A stretch of 64,000 nucleotides of DNA from Corynebacterium suranareeae (GCF_002355155.1 NZ_AP017369.1:3410001-3474000); one strand, 5' to 3'. Positions 48,648 through 57,459 are shown, counted from the stretch's first letter. The notes: generated by a model not told the origin, from the letters alone. Program-made: numbers and translations.

Positions 48648-49553
48648 ATGAAAGATATGAACACTCCAGCAGTTCAGGTTCACAATCTAAGCTTGAGTTT
48701 TGGGTCGTTCAAAGCTGTTGACGGCCTTAGCCTCACCGTTGATCAAGAAAGTATCCATGGATTCCTCGGACCCAATGGTGCAGGAAAATCAACAACAATC
48801 AGGGCACTCATTGGGGTACTCAAACCAAAATCTGGATCAGTGTCCACACTGGGGCACGATCCGGTGTCACACCCAGAGGTGCTTCGGCGGGTTGGATACG
48901 TGCCCGGGGATGCCACTTTGTGGAGCAATCTCACGGGATTAGAAGTTCTGAGAGCTTTAGAGTCCCTACGCAAGACTCCTGCCAACCCTAGTCTGGAACG
49001 CGAATTGATCGCAGATTTCCAGCTCGATACTTCAAAGAAAGTTCGTGAGTATTCGACTGGCAATAGGCGGAAAGTCAGTCTCATCGCAGCACTTAGCCAC
49101 GAGCCAGAGCTTCTCATTTTAGATGAGCCCACCGCAGGTTTAGATCCCATCATGGAGCACGTATTCCTCAATCATGTACGAAGAGCTCGAAACGATGGCG
49201 CCTCAGTTTTGCTCAGTAGCCATATTTTGAGCGAGGTTGAGCAGCTGTGTGATTACGTCACAGTACTTAAAGAAGGTAGGTCGGTGGCATCCAATGAGGT
49301 GAGCTATTTGAGGAAAATCTCAGCCCACCGCATTACCGCCACTGTGCCAGAGGTTCCCCGTGAACTCATGGGCAGGGGAGAGGTGGACTTTGATGCAGGT
49401 CATCTCAGCATCACGTGCGATGCTTTAGCTGTGCCGGACATTTTGCGCATCATCATTGATGCAGGCGGGCAAGACATCACGAGCAACACCGCCTCTTTAG
49501 AGGAAATCTTCTTGCGCCACTACGGCGATGCTGAACGTGGGGTAGTGCAATGA
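48648..49553 (+). CDS. ABC-2 exporter ATP-binding protein
   Basis: A 301-residue ATPase. Walker A GPNGAGKST, an atypical signature YSTGNRRKVSL (as in many drug-exporter ATPases), Walker B LLILDEPTAGLDP and the H-loop SSHILSEVEQL are visible. It overlaps the permease gene by four bases. DrrA/CcmA-type pairs usually export drugs, lipids or polyketides. The start may be ATG 48648 or ATG 48657. Confidence 0.88.
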   Translation: MKDMNTPAVQVHNLSLSFGSFKAVDGLSLTVDQESIHGFLGPNGAGKSTTIRALIGVLKPKSGSVSTLGHDPVSHPEVLRRVGYVPGDATLWSNLTGLEVLRALESLRKTPANPSLERELIADFQLDTSKKVREYSTGNRRKVSLIAALSHEPELLILDEPTAGLDPIMEHVFLNHVRRARNDGASVLLSSHILSEVEQLCDYVTVLKEGRSVASNEVSYLRKISAHRITATVPEVPRELMGRGEVDFDAGHLSITCDALAVPDILRIIIDAGGQDITSNTASLEEIFLRHYGDAERGVVQ

Positions 49554-51136
49554 TTCGGCTAAATCTTCGCTTGAAGCGCATGTTCATCATGTGGTGGCTA
49601 CTTGGCATTTGGCTTTTCTTGTTGATCACTCCGCCGTCCTATGTGGCAACTTATCCCGATTTAGATAGTCGCGGCCCAGTGGTGGCAACTGTGCAAAACA
49701 ATGTGGGCACCCAAGCTATGTATGGGCATTTGCCGTCACCTGGAACGATCGGGCAACTTACAGCATGGGAAACAGGAGCATGGCTTAGCGTTCTCTCCTC
49801 AGTAATGATGGTGCTGCTGTTCACCTCTTTCCACCGGAAAACTGAGGCTAACGGCCTCGCAGAATATGTCTATGCCTCAGGCCGACAACGCACCGACAGT
49901 TTCACCGCCGCGATCGCTACCGGTGCAATCGTTTCTGCGATTAACGGCGCTGGGTGTACCGCTATTCTTCTTGCGTTCCGGTACGTCAGCACCACGGAAA
50001 TCACAATCGCTGGCAGTGTCTCTTTCGGAGTAACAATCTCACTGACGATGCTTGCCACAATGGCCATCACCAGCATCCTGCACAGCTTGTGGGGTAAAGA
50101 AACCAATCTTAATCGTCTCGGTTTGCTCGGCGTGGGCGCTGCATTTTTAATCCGAATGGTTGCTGACACCGCATCTTTAAACTGGGCAACTCATCTCAAT
50201 TGGATCTCTCCACTAGGTTGGCGAATGCTCATCGCGCCGTTCACCAAAGACAGTTGGGGAGTGGTTGCTGCCTTAGCTCTCATATGCGTAGCCCTCATCG
50301 CGCTGGCTTTTGTGCTGGATTCCAGGCGCCTATTCAATGAAAATCTGGTGCATTTGAAGCAGTCCAGGCAGCCTCGGCAACGCCGGATCAGCGACCTTTA
50401 TCAACTAAATATGGTGTTGCACCGTGGCAATATGATCCCGTGGTCAATCATCATCGGCCTCATTGTGCTCATTTTCCTCCCGCTCATCGACTCACTCCTC
50501 CCCACACTCCAAGGCGATCCCGCCACCATGCAGGCCGTCGAAGCGCTCATGCCGCAAGGCGAACTGCAAATCGCCTTCATCGTTTACATCTTCCAAATGG
50601 TCTCAATTTTGCTCTGCGTGGCAACAATCCTGCCCATCATCAGCCTCATCGGCCAAGAACGCCACGGCCTAGTCGACGCGATCCGCAGCACCGGAGTCCG
50701 CCGTTGGGCGCCCCTTGGGGGCGCGGTTCAAGCATGCTTTTCGACGCTTTCCTCCTGCACCATTTTCGCCATCGCAGGAGCCTTACTGGGCCTTAATATC
50801 CAAACATCTACGGTAGAAAATGGCCTGTCTTTGGTCCTGCTTTCTAGCTTGTCGATTGCCATCCATGCCTTATTTTTCCTCGGTATCGCCACCGCATTAG
50901 CAGGGTGGTTTCCGCGTTTTATTTACCTATCGTGGCTTCCCATCATCATCGCATCAGCAGTGACCTTGCTTGGCCCAGTGCTCTCCTTAAGTGATCAGCA
51001 GATGAAACTTTCTCCACTTACTCACGTGTGGGGTAATACTGATGAAGCCGTGTGGCCGTTGATTATGTTTGCAGTTTCGGGGTTCTTGTTGATTGGTTTC
51101 GGCCTACTTGGGGTGCAGCGCAGGAACCTACTTTAG
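49550..51136 (+). CDS. ABC-2 exporter permease
   Basis: A 528-residue membrane protein with about 12 hydrophobic segments in two similar halves: an N-terminal anchor FIMWWLLGIWLFLLITPP, and IIIGLIVLIFLPLIDSLLPTL opening the second half. QRTDSFTAAIATGAIVSAING and RRWAPLGGAVQACFSTLSSC are corresponding cytoplasmic-membrane junctions. It resembles the large TetV/antibiotic-exporter permeases of actinobacteria. The substrate is unknown. The coding sequence is coupled to the ATPase gene. Confidence 0.82.
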   Translation: MIRLNLRLKRMFIMWWLLGIWLFLLITPPSYVATYPDLDSRGPVVATVQNNVGTQAMYGHLPSPGTIGQLTAWETGAWLSVLSSVMMVLLFTSFHRKTEANGLAEYVYASGRQRTDSFTAAIATGAIVSAINGAGCTAILLAFRYVSTTEITIAGSVSFGVTISLTMLATMAITSILHSLWGKETNLNRLGLLGVGAAFLIRMVADTASLNWATHLNWISPLGWRMLIAPFTKDSWGVVAALALICVALIALAFVLDSRRLFNENLVHLKQSRQPRQRRISDLYQLNMVLHRGNMIPWSIIIGLIVLIFLPLIDSLLPTLQGDPATMQAVEALMPQGELQIAFIVYIFQMVSILLCVATILPIISLIGQERHGLVDAIRSTGVRRWAPLGGAVQACFSTLSSCTIFAIAGALLGLNIQTSTVENGLSLVLLSSLSIAIHALFFLGIATALAGWFPRFIYLSWLPIIIASAVTLLGPVLSLSDQQMKLSPLTHVWGNTDEAVWPLIMFAVSGFLLIGFGLLGVQRRNLL

Positions 51137-51176
51137 TAACTGGCTAATCCACAAGTTTCGTACGATACTAGGCATT

Positions 51177-51560
51177 ATGACTCAATCAGCCCCCACGTGT
51201 AGCCGACGTATGTTTCTTTTAGGATCTGCAACCACATTTGCAGGTGCATTTCTTGCAGCTTGTGGCACTGAACCAGATAAGGAGATTGCAGCCACTGAAG
51301 TTCCAGTAGGAAGCTCAGTCATCTTAGGTTCTGTAATTATCGCGCAACCAACCGAAGGCAACTTTGTAGCCTATTCTTCAGCATGTCCTCACCAGGGTTC
51401 GCGCATCACCAAGGTGGAGGGCGATACAGTCATCTGCACGAATCACAAATCTGTCTTCAATATTGCCGATGGCTCTGTAGTGTCCGGCCCAGCCCAAACC
51501 GGACTCACAACCACAGACTTGAAGCAGGAGGGCGATACTCTCATCGCTGCCACTCATTAA
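51177..51560 (+). CDS. Tat-exported Rieske [2Fe-2S] lipoprotein
   Basis: A 127-residue protein. A twin-arginine signal SRRMFLLG is followed by a hydrophobic stretch and a lipobox LAAC (Cys about residue 30). The Rieske ligands are CPHQG and CTNHK, i.e. C-x-H and C-x-x-H, spaced as in small Rieske ferredoxins. It should carry its cluster outside the membrane, anchored by lipid. No partner oxidase or cytochrome gene is next to it. A GATACT at 51164-51169, 7 bp before the ATG and with no ribosome-binding site, suggests a leaderless message. Confidence 0.88.
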   Translation: MTQSAPTCSRRMFLLGSATTFAGAFLAACGTEPDKEIAATEVPVGSSVILGSVIIAQPTEGNFVAYSSACPHQGSRITKVEGDTVICTNHKSVFNIADGSVVSGPAQTGLTTTDLKQEGDTLIAATH

Positions 51561-51596
51561 AAATGGTGATGTTTCACGTGAAACATCACCATTTTT
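51559..51596. terminator. parS site doubling as a terminator-like hairpin between convergent genes
   Basis: Core TGTTTCACGTGAAACA at 51570-51585, with 11-bp complementary arms AAAAATGGTGA/TCACCATTTTT. Its ends abut the stop codons of the Rieske gene (51558-51560) and the convergent oxidoreductase (51597-51599), and T-runs face both ways. Confidence 0.88.
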
Positions 51597-52682
51597 TTAC
51601 CACGCACCCCGCGCATATGAAGGAGGGTAGGGGATCTCATCTCGTTTCTTACCTAGTTCATGCGCGGCCTGCAGTGGCCAGGATGGGTAGCGAAGCGCAG
51701 CTCTACCGAGTGAAACAATATCCGCATCACCACGATCGAGATGATCCTGCGCTTGCTGCACTTCGGTGATCAACCCAACGGTGGACGTTGGGATTCCCAC
51801 CTCTTGTTTGACTCGGCGAGCAAATTCAACTTGGTAGCTTGGTCCCACCGGAATCTTGGCTGGCACTGCACCTCCAGTAGAAATATCTACTGCATCTACG
51901 CCAAGTGCTTGGAGTTCTGACACAAGCTGAACAGTTTGATCCGCATCCCACGACGGTTCATCATCAATCCAATCGGTTGCTGAAATCCGGGCAATAAGAG
52001 GCATGGTGTCGGGAATGACTGCACGGATCGCTTGAGCAACCTCTTTAAAAAGTCGGGTTCGATTCTCAAAAGAGCCACCGTAGTTATCAGTCCGCTTGTT
52101 GGCTAAAGGTGTGAGGAATTGATGCAACAAGTAGCCGTGCGCTCCATGGATTTCAATCACGTCAAAGCCCGCACGCACAGCACGCTTAGCGGCAGAGGCG
52201 AAGTCTTCAATAATGCGCAAGATACCGTCTAGGGTTAATTCGGTTGGCGTATCCAAACCAGATTGAGCAATTGCACTGGGGCCGAAAGCTTCCCATCCAC
52301 CTTCATTCTCTGATTGCGTACCTGGCGCGAATTCAGGCAGTGCTGGATATGTACTTGCTTTGCGCCCCGCATGGTTTAGTTGCACACCCATCAAAGAACC
52401 CTGCGCATGAACAAAGTTAGTGATTTTCTTCCACGCCGCGATCTGATCATCGTTCCAGAGACCGGTGCACCGTGGTGAGATTCGCCCCTCTGGGCTAATG
52501 CCTGTGGATTCAGCAATCAGCAAGCCGAAGCCCCCCACAGCACGTGCACCATAATGGACCAGATGCCAATCAAGCGGAACCCCATCGAGTTGATTTGCTT
52601 GATACTGACACATCGGGGCAAGCCACATTCTATTTGGAATCTCTAAGCCACGGATAGTGATCGAGGAGAGCAGTGAAGTCAT
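51597..52682 (-). CDS. NADH:flavin oxidoreductase, old yellow enzyme family (first paralogue)
   Basis: A 361-residue FMN TIM barrel of the YqjM-like OYE class. IPNRMWLAPMCQYQA, VQLNHAGRKAS, and the substrate-binding IHGAHGYLLHQFLTPLANKRTDNYGG with DIVSLGRAALRYPSWP are present. Such enzymes reduce activated C=C bonds with NAD(P)H. ATG 52682 fits the family start; the frame extends further upstream through unlikely Pro-rich sequence. A paralogue lies at 55734. Confidence 0.88.
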   Translation of the reverse strand: MTSLLSSITIRGLEIPNRMWLAPMCQYQANQLDGVPLDWHLVHYGARAVGGFGLLIAESTGISPEGRISPRCTGLWNDDQIAAWKKITNFVHAQGSLMGVQLNHAGRKASTYPALPEFAPGTQSENEGGWEAFGPSAIAQSGLDTPTELTLDGILRIIEDFASAAKRAVRAGFDVIEIHGAHGYLLHQFLTPLANKRTDNYGGSFENRTRLFKEVAQAIRAVIPDTMPLIARISATDWIDDEPSWDADQTVQLVSELQALGVDAVDISTGGAVPAKIPVGPSYQVEFARRVKQEVGIPTSTVGLITEVQQAQDHLDRGDADIVSLGRAALRYPSWPLQAAHELGKKRDEIPYPPSYARGAW

Positions 52683-52858
52683 GATGTTGAGGTTAGCTGA
52701 AAACTCCATATTGCCGCGCACAAAGATTCGACACTGTGACGAAACTACGTCAGGGTCAAGAGTGGGAGGTGGGGGGTGGGGGTGAGCGTCGAAAAGCAAA
52801 AATCTTTTGGGGGTGAGTTAAAGCAACGCGCGTGCGGAAGCGTCGTACACTAAAACTC

Positions 52859-53833
52859 ATGCTTGAACGCCTCAAACGCTTAGACCCACTTATTGTCCTC
52901 ATTGTGCTGGCCGTCGTGGTGGCGATTTTCATTCCGGTGCGCGGAGTTGCCGCCGAATGGTTTGATATCGCCGTGAAGATTGCCATCGCATTGCTATTTT
53001 TCCTTTACGGTGCCCGACTATCGACCCAAGAAGCCTTAAACGGCCTGAAACACTGGCGACTTCACCTCACCATTTTGGCGATAACTTTTGGAATTTTCCC
53101 ATTGATCGGCATTGGACTGGAACCGATGACAGCTTTTGTTTCGGAAGATATTTATCGCGGAATTTTATTCCTCACACTCGTTCCATCCACCGTGCAGTCC
53201 TCCGTGGCATTTACATCAATTGCGAAGGGCAATATCGCCGGAGCAATCGTGTCAGCCTCACTGTCCAACCTCGCCGGAGTTTTCCTCACCCCACTGCTGA
53301 TCATGCTTATTATGTCCGCAGGTGGGGGAGTCCACGTGGATTCAAAAGTCTTCCTTGATATCGCCATCCAGCTGTTGCTACCGTTCATTCTTGGTCAAGT
53401 GTGTAGGCGTTGGGTGAAAAATTTTGCAGCAAACAAAGCGACCAAAATTGTGGACCGCGGATCAATTGCCATGGTGGTGTACTCGGCATTCTCCGCAGGT
53501 ATGGTCGCTGGTATTTGGTCCACAGTCAGCGTCTGGGAGATCGTCTACCTGGTCATATTCGCCATTCTGCTCGTCATTGCCATGCTATGGTTCACGCTCT
53601 TTTTGTCCACCCGACTTGGATTTAACCGAGGCGATTCCATTGCCATCCAGTTCTGTGGCACCAAGAAATCCCTCGCCACCGGACTTCCCATGGCTGCGGT
53701 GATCTTCGGTGGAGCCAACATTGGCCTGCTCATCCTGCCGTTGATGATCTTCCACCAGGTACAGCTGATGATTTGCGCGTGGCTTGCGGCTCGTTACGGC
53801 CGTGACGCTCAGGAGCAAAAAGCAAAGGCCTAA
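52859..53833 (+). CDS. Bile acid:sodium symporter-like (SBF-like) transporter
   Basis: A 324-residue membrane protein with about ten helices. The pattern ERLKRLDPLIVLIVLAVVVA, LVPSTVQSSVAFTSIAKGN and CGTKKSLATGLPMAAVIFG (the conserved Ser/Gly-rich helix motifs) belongs to the SBF-like family (PF13593). Substrate unknown. ATG 52859 is 7 bp after TACACT (52846-52851) with no Shine-Dalgarno sequence, so a leaderless transcript is likely. Confidence 0.83.
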   Translation: MLERLKRLDPLIVLIVLAVVVAIFIPVRGVAAEWFDIAVKIAIALLFFLYGARLSTQEALNGLKHWRLHLTILAITFGIFPLIGIGLEPMTAFVSEDIYRGILFLTLVPSTVQSSVAFTSIAKGNIAGAIVSASLSNLAGVFLTPLLIMLIMSAGGGVHVDSKVFLDIAIQLLLPFILGQVCRRWVKNFAANKATKIVDRGSIAMVVYSAFSAGMVAGIWSTVSVWEIVYLVIFAILLVIAMLWFTLFLSTRLGFNRGDSIAIQFCGTKKSLATGLPMAAVIFGGANIGLLILPLMIFHQVQLMICAWLAARYGRDAQEQKAKA

Positions 53834-53889
53834 TTTTCTCTCTAGCTGATTCCTCTAGGCCGATTTCGCCAGGCCGATCAAGCAGCATG

Positions 53890-53920
53890 AGTGGCTACCC
53901 ATGTGGGTAGCCACTTTTTC
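53890..53920 (+). terminator. Terminator after the SBF-like transporter gene
   Basis: AGTGGCTACCC (53890-53900) pairs with GGGTAGCCACT (53905-53915), then TTTTT. Confidence 0.93.
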
Positions 53921-53987
53921 TATGCCCCTACTTGGTTCATCTTTTAAAAGTGAGCCAACTCGGGTTTTAAACTTCTCACCTTCCACA

Positions 53988-54210
53988 GGCCGTTTAAGCG
54001 ACTGCATTTTGCAGGGGCAGTATTTGTACTACTTGGGCTCTACGAGGCCGTCAGAGGCGATTCTGAAGGGGTTATCTTTTCTGGGTCTTTTTCTCCATTT
54101 TGCACCCCACTTCACCTGGCGACCAAGAACGCTAATTGCAGAGGAAGTTTTGGTCGGAAATGCCAATTTCCGGGCTTACAAATTTGCTCTGGTGACCAAG
54201 AATCTTTAGA
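53988..54210 (+). repeat. Dispersed intergenic repeat, copy 3 (longest)
   Basis: GCCGTTTAAGCGA (from 53989) and AGGCCGTCAGAGGCGATTCT (from 54045) with 52-bp spacing, followed by AAATTTGCTCTGGTGACCAA (54180-54199), which copy 4 shares. The remaining bases between 53834 and 54424 show no gene. Confidence 0.6.
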
Positions 54211-54424
54211 ACCCCTATGGATTTGGTTATATATGCCGGTTTTTAGGTTGCCTGAACCACAACTCAATCCAGCCTTGGCCCTACTGCTTCCTGCAACCTT
54301 CAGCCGACCTCCAGGCCATTTTTGAAGTGTTTCAAACAGCATGAATAAAACACCTTCCCCTAATAGACAGCATGGTCTAGATTGGCTTGAAACATTGATC
54401 TTTACTTTGAAAGACGGCACAAAA

Positions 54425-55201
54425 ATGATTGATACTTTAAACGCACAAACCGCCATTGATTTAACAGATTGGCATGCATGGCATTTATCCAGAAACCGTG
54501 ATGCCATTAGTCGCACAGGAGCCACAAGCTTAAGTGCCACCGAGTGGATTAGCGCCACCTCATTAAAAGATGCACATACCTTTCCATCCCTCCCCGGAAA
54601 GTGGTACCAACGCGGTGGCGGGGTAGTGGGAGCACATTTACCACCAGCCTTCGCCACAACGGGCACTGTTCAAATACATCCGGGCGAATTGTTAGTTGCC
54701 GGTGATGTCACCCTTACAGTTTTTGAACGTCTAGGCCAGTACGCTCTCCAAATTTTTGATGCACGAAACCCACAACGTTTCGAGTTTCATTCCATAGCCA
54801 CATTTCCGCCTTCCGACGAATGGCGAATTGATGCTCGCTTCTTTCCAGAACCCGATACTGTAAACTCCGCCGCTGCTGATGGCGTTATTGTTGCAACCCC
54901 AACAGCCGGGTGGGTTCACTTTTTAAAAGACCGCGTAGACTATCGCCTGCGAGTAACTGTGCAGGGTAATAATTTGCGGGCACTTTTTAGCGATAACTCT
55001 TCTCAACTAGGGGTTTATCAGCACCGTTTTGTTGATATTCCCCGCCCCGACACTCACGGCAACACGGTTATTGATTTCAACCGCGCCTACTTGCCACCAA
55101 AGGCATTAAATAAGAAATTTCTATGCCCGTCACCCAGCTTGAACAATCATCTGAATTTGTCTGTTCAAGCAGGGGAGAAGTGGGTAGTTGCAGGCGCTTA
55201 A
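54425..55201 (+). CDS. DUF1684 family protein
   Basis: A 258-residue protein. DWHAWHLSRNRDAISRTGATSLSATEWI matches the family's N-terminal DW-x-W-R segment, and the C-terminal VIDFNRAYLPPKALNKKFLCPSPS block is the family signature, with its Cys-Pro. The family is common in actinobacteria and has no established function. ATG 54425 has AAAGACGG just upstream. It is followed by the convergent ArsR gene after 54 bp. Confidence 0.8.
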   Translation: MIDTLNAQTAIDLTDWHAWHLSRNRDAISRTGATSLSATEWISATSLKDAHTFPSLPGKWYQRGGGVVGAHLPPAFATTGTVQIHPGELLVAGDVTLTVFERLGQYALQIFDARNPQRFEFHSIATFPPSDEWRIDARFFPEPDTVNSAAADGVIVATPTAGWVHFLKDRVDYRLRVTVQGNNLRALFSDNSSQLGVYQHRFVDIPRPDTHGNTVIDFNRAYLPPKALNKKFLCPSPSLNNHLNLSVQAGEKWVVAGA

Positions 55202-55255
55202 AGTAGCCAGCCAAGCCCCACGGAAAGGCTCTCTTAAATCGCCTTCAATACACGG

Positions 55256-55594
55256 TTAGGAAGAAACGCTTGCCCCGTTTCGCTCCGCCAATGCCGCCTG
55301 CATGACTGATGATAAAAGTCCGGGGAAGCGCTCTTCCATATCCTCACTGCGCAGAGCGCTAAGAATTGAGGTGCCCTCGTAGCGCTGAGTAATCAGCCCT
55401 GCTTCCCTGAGCACACGGAAATGGTGTGTTGAGGTGGATTTTGAAACAGGGAGCTCGAAAGCGATACATGATTGATCATCATGCCCACACGACAGTTGGG
55501 ACAGAATCTGACGTCTAATGGGGTCCGATAATGCGGACATAACTGCGTCCAGATTCATCTCGGCCAGTGATGGATGTTCCAATTTGCGGGCCAT
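55256..55594 (-). CDS. ArsR-family winged-helix regulator
   Basis: A 112-residue ArsR/SmtB-type repressor. ALSDPIRRQILSQL, FELPVSKSTSTHHFRVLREA (recognition helix) and a GLITQRYEGTSILSAL wing are clear. Two Cys lie near each other in the HTH region (SCGHDDQSC), which might sense thiol-reactive compounds or metals. ATG 55594 follows GGAGGG. It is divergent from the second OYE gene across an operator-rich 139-bp interval. Confidence 0.87.
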   Translation of the reverse strand: MARKLEHPSLAEMNLDAVMSALSDPIRRQILSQLSCGHDDQSCIAFELPVSKSTSTHHFRVLREAGLITQRYEGTSILSALRSEDMEERFPGLLSSVMQAALAERNGASVSS

Positions 55595-55635
55595 GAAACC
55601 CTCCAATTGATTTCAGCAAAGTTTATTGAATTAAA

Positions 55636-55709
55636 TACGATTCTAATCGTACCTTGCGTCAAAGCAAAGCTAGTTGTACGATCAAAATCGTTGTACGGCA
55701 AAAGTCGTA
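55636..55709. promoter_or_regulatory. Three operator-like dyads between arsR-type gene and OYE gene
   Basis: TACGATTCTAATCGTA (55636-55651), GTACGATCAAAATCGTTGTAC (about 55676-55696) and TACGGCAAAAGTCGTA (55694-55709) share TACG/CGTA half-sites. They probably bind the adjacent ArsR-type regulator and control both divergent genes. Confidence 0.72.
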
Positions 55710-55733
55710 TTAGTCAATTGTTGGGAGCCTAGC

Positions 55734-56816
55734 ATGTCGAAGCTTTTCGACCCCATTCAAATCCGTGAACTTACCATTCCCAATCGTGTGTGGATGTCAC
55801 CAATGTGCACCTATTCCGCACCCGTCGGTACTGGCATGCCAACCGATTTTCACCAGGCACACTATGCGGCACGCGCAGCTGGAGGCGTTGGCTTGGTCAT
55901 GGTTGAAGCCACGGGAGTAAGTCCTGTTGCTCCGATTTCTCCAGTTGATCTTGGCCTGTGGGCTGATGAGCAGGTGGAGCCTTTTTCTAGGATTACGGCT
56001 GCCATCCGCGCCGGTGGGGCAGTGCCGGCAGTTCAGTTGGCACATGCAGGACGCAAAGCTTCCACCTCAGCCCCTTGGGAGGGCGGGGACTACGTTGCCC
56101 CGGAGAACAACGGCTGGGAGACCATTGGCCCCAGTGCACTAGCGTTTCCAGGGCTGCCGGCTCCACACGAGCTCACCATCTCCGAAATCGCTGAGGTAGT
56201 CCAGCAATTTGCTGATGCCGCGGTCCGCGCCGACAAGGCCGGTTTTGATGTTGTAGAAATCCACGCTGCGCACGGATATCTGCTCCATAACTTCCTGTCT
56301 CCAATATCCAACAAGCGCACTGACGCCTATGGTGGCCCTTTGGAAAACCGAGCTCGCATTGTTTTGGAAGTTATTGAGGCAATCCGTCAGGTTTGGCCAG
56401 CCGAAAAGCCAGTGTTTATGCGCATTTCCACCACAGATTGGGTTGAGGAGAATCCTCACGATGATCGCGATTCGTGGACACTTGAGCAGAGCAAGCAATT
56501 GGCACTGTGGGCTGCTGCACATGGAGTTGATCTGATCGATGCGTCTTCCGGTGGGCTCGACGTCGTGCCGATTCCACGCGAGAGGAACTACCAAACCGCC
56601 AAAGCTGCTGAGCTCCGTGCAAACACTAACGTGCTGGTTGCAGCAGTTGGTCGCATCGATGACGCGGAAACTGCTCATGACTTGATCGAGTCAGATCAGG
56701 CGGATGCCGTATTCCTTGGCCGTCCACTGCTTAAGGATCCCTCCTGGGCCAATCACGCGGCCCTGAGTTTAGGCGCCACCCCGCGTTACGTGCGCCAGTA
56801 CGATTACGTGCTTTAA
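55734..56816 (+). CDS. NADH:flavin oxidoreductase, old yellow enzyme family (second paralogue)
   Basis: A 360-residue FMN oxidoreductase like the one at 51597: IPNRVWMSPMCTYSA, VQLAHAGRKAS, EIHAAHGYLLHNFLSPISNKRTDAYGG and DAVFLGRPLLKDPSWA. It has the thermophilic-like/XenA arrangement with the active-site Cys in MCTY. GGGAG precedes ATG 55734. The divergent ArsR-type regulator and its operators suggest induction by an electrophile that the enzyme detoxifies. Confidence 0.9.
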   Translation: MSKLFDPIQIRELTIPNRVWMSPMCTYSAPVGTGMPTDFHQAHYAARAAGGVGLVMVEATGVSPVAPISPVDLGLWADEQVEPFSRITAAIRAGGAVPAVQLAHAGRKASTSAPWEGGDYVAPENNGWETIGPSALAFPGLPAPHELTISEIAEVVQQFADAAVRADKAGFDVVEIHAAHGYLLHNFLSPISNKRTDAYGGPLENRARIVLEVIEAIRQVWPAEKPVFMRISTTDWVEENPHDDRDSWTLEQSKQLALWAAAHGVDLIDASSGGLDVVPIPRERNYQTAKAAELRANTNVLVAAVGRIDDAETAHDLIESDQADAVFLGRPLLKDPSWANHAALSLGATPRYVRQYDYVL

Positions 56817-56882
56817 AAGCTTGCTTTTCGACGGCGCCAGCCACGATTTACCCAGCGCCGCCACCGCAGGTTAGGCCATGTA

Positions 56883-56918
56883 GAAGGGGGAATGTTTCAC
56901 GTGAAACATTCCCCCTTC
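56883..56918. promoter_or_regulatory. parS site in 36-bp palindrome between OYE and small-protein genes
   Basis: Core at 56893-56908; 10-bp arms GAAGGGGGAA/TTCCCCCTTC. It is downstream of both convergent neighbours. Confidence 0.95.
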
Positions 56919-56926
56919 AACCACAC

Positions 56927-57082
56927 TTATGAAGAAAGTGATGAGGTGTGAGTTTCCGGTGCAGCTTGCTCAGGTCGCGCCCATCCCTGGAAATGCTGGA
57001 AGTGCTCTTGGATCTGCGCACCCCACTGTGCGGGCTGGAAATTCTGAGCAATGTCGGTGAAGTGCTGGAACTGATCGAACAT
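56927..57082 (-). CDS. Tiny MFDQFQHF protein, 51 aa
   Basis: A 51-residue frame with a strong AAAAGGAG 4 bp upstream of ATG 57082. It starts MFDQFQHFTDIAQNFQPAQW and ends THTSSLSS. The first 26 residues are nearly identical to the 56-residue protein encoded next upstream, differing by Asp/Glu at position 10 in that stretch. No signal peptide or membrane helix; rich in Gln, Phe and His, probably amphipathic. I do not recognise a family. Conservation of the N terminus between the two copies, with divergent middles and matching LSS ends, supports real coding. Confidence 0.75.
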   Translation of the reverse strand: MFDQFQHFTDIAQNFQPAQWGAQIQEHFQHFQGWARPEQAAPETHTSSLSS

Positions 57083-57213
57083 GGTGAACTCCTTTTTAGG
57101 GTTTTAAAAGATTTTGATGATCGCTAGGATGAGCGTGGTGAGGCTTTAAGCCAGCCGCAGCGATTCCTGTTCAATCGAAAGCTGGGGCGGACAATAAAGC
57201 CGATCATTTTGAT

Positions 57214-57253
57214 CCGTATGAAGGATGTTTCATTTGAAATATCCTTCATACGG
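57214..57253. repeat. Near-perfect 40-bp palindrome with a degenerate parS core
   Basis: 12-bp arms CCGTATGAAGGA/TCCTTCATACGG flank TGTTTCATTTGAAATA (57226-57241), which differs from parS at three positions. It lies between the two related tiny-protein genes. Confidence 0.85.
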
Positions 57254-57255
57254 TT

Positions 57256-57426
57256 TTAGGAAGAAAGCGATGCAGTACGCTCTGGGAGGGGAGCGGCCTC
57301 TGGTCGGTTCCACTGCTCCACGTGTTGTGGGAAGTGCTGCTGAAACTGCTCTTGAATCTGTGCGCCCCACTGTGCGGGCTGGAAATTCTGGGCGATCTCA
57401 GTGAAGTGCTGGAACTGGTCAAACAT
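57256..57426 (-). CDS. Tiny MFDQFQHF protein, 56 aa
   Basis: A 56-residue frame with the same CCTAAAAAGGAGTTCACC leader as its paralogue. It starts MFDQFQHFTEIAQNFQPAQW, continues GAQIQEQFQQHFPQ and ends RTASLSS. It is 33 bp downstream of the 26-residue frame, so the two probably share a transcript. Unknown family. Confidence 0.78.
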   Translation of the reverse strand: MFDQFQHFTEIAQNFQPAQWGAQIQEQFQQHFPQHVEQWNRPEAAPLPERTASLSS

Positions 57427-57459
57427 GGTGAACTCCTTTTTAGGGTTTTGCGTGTGTGG

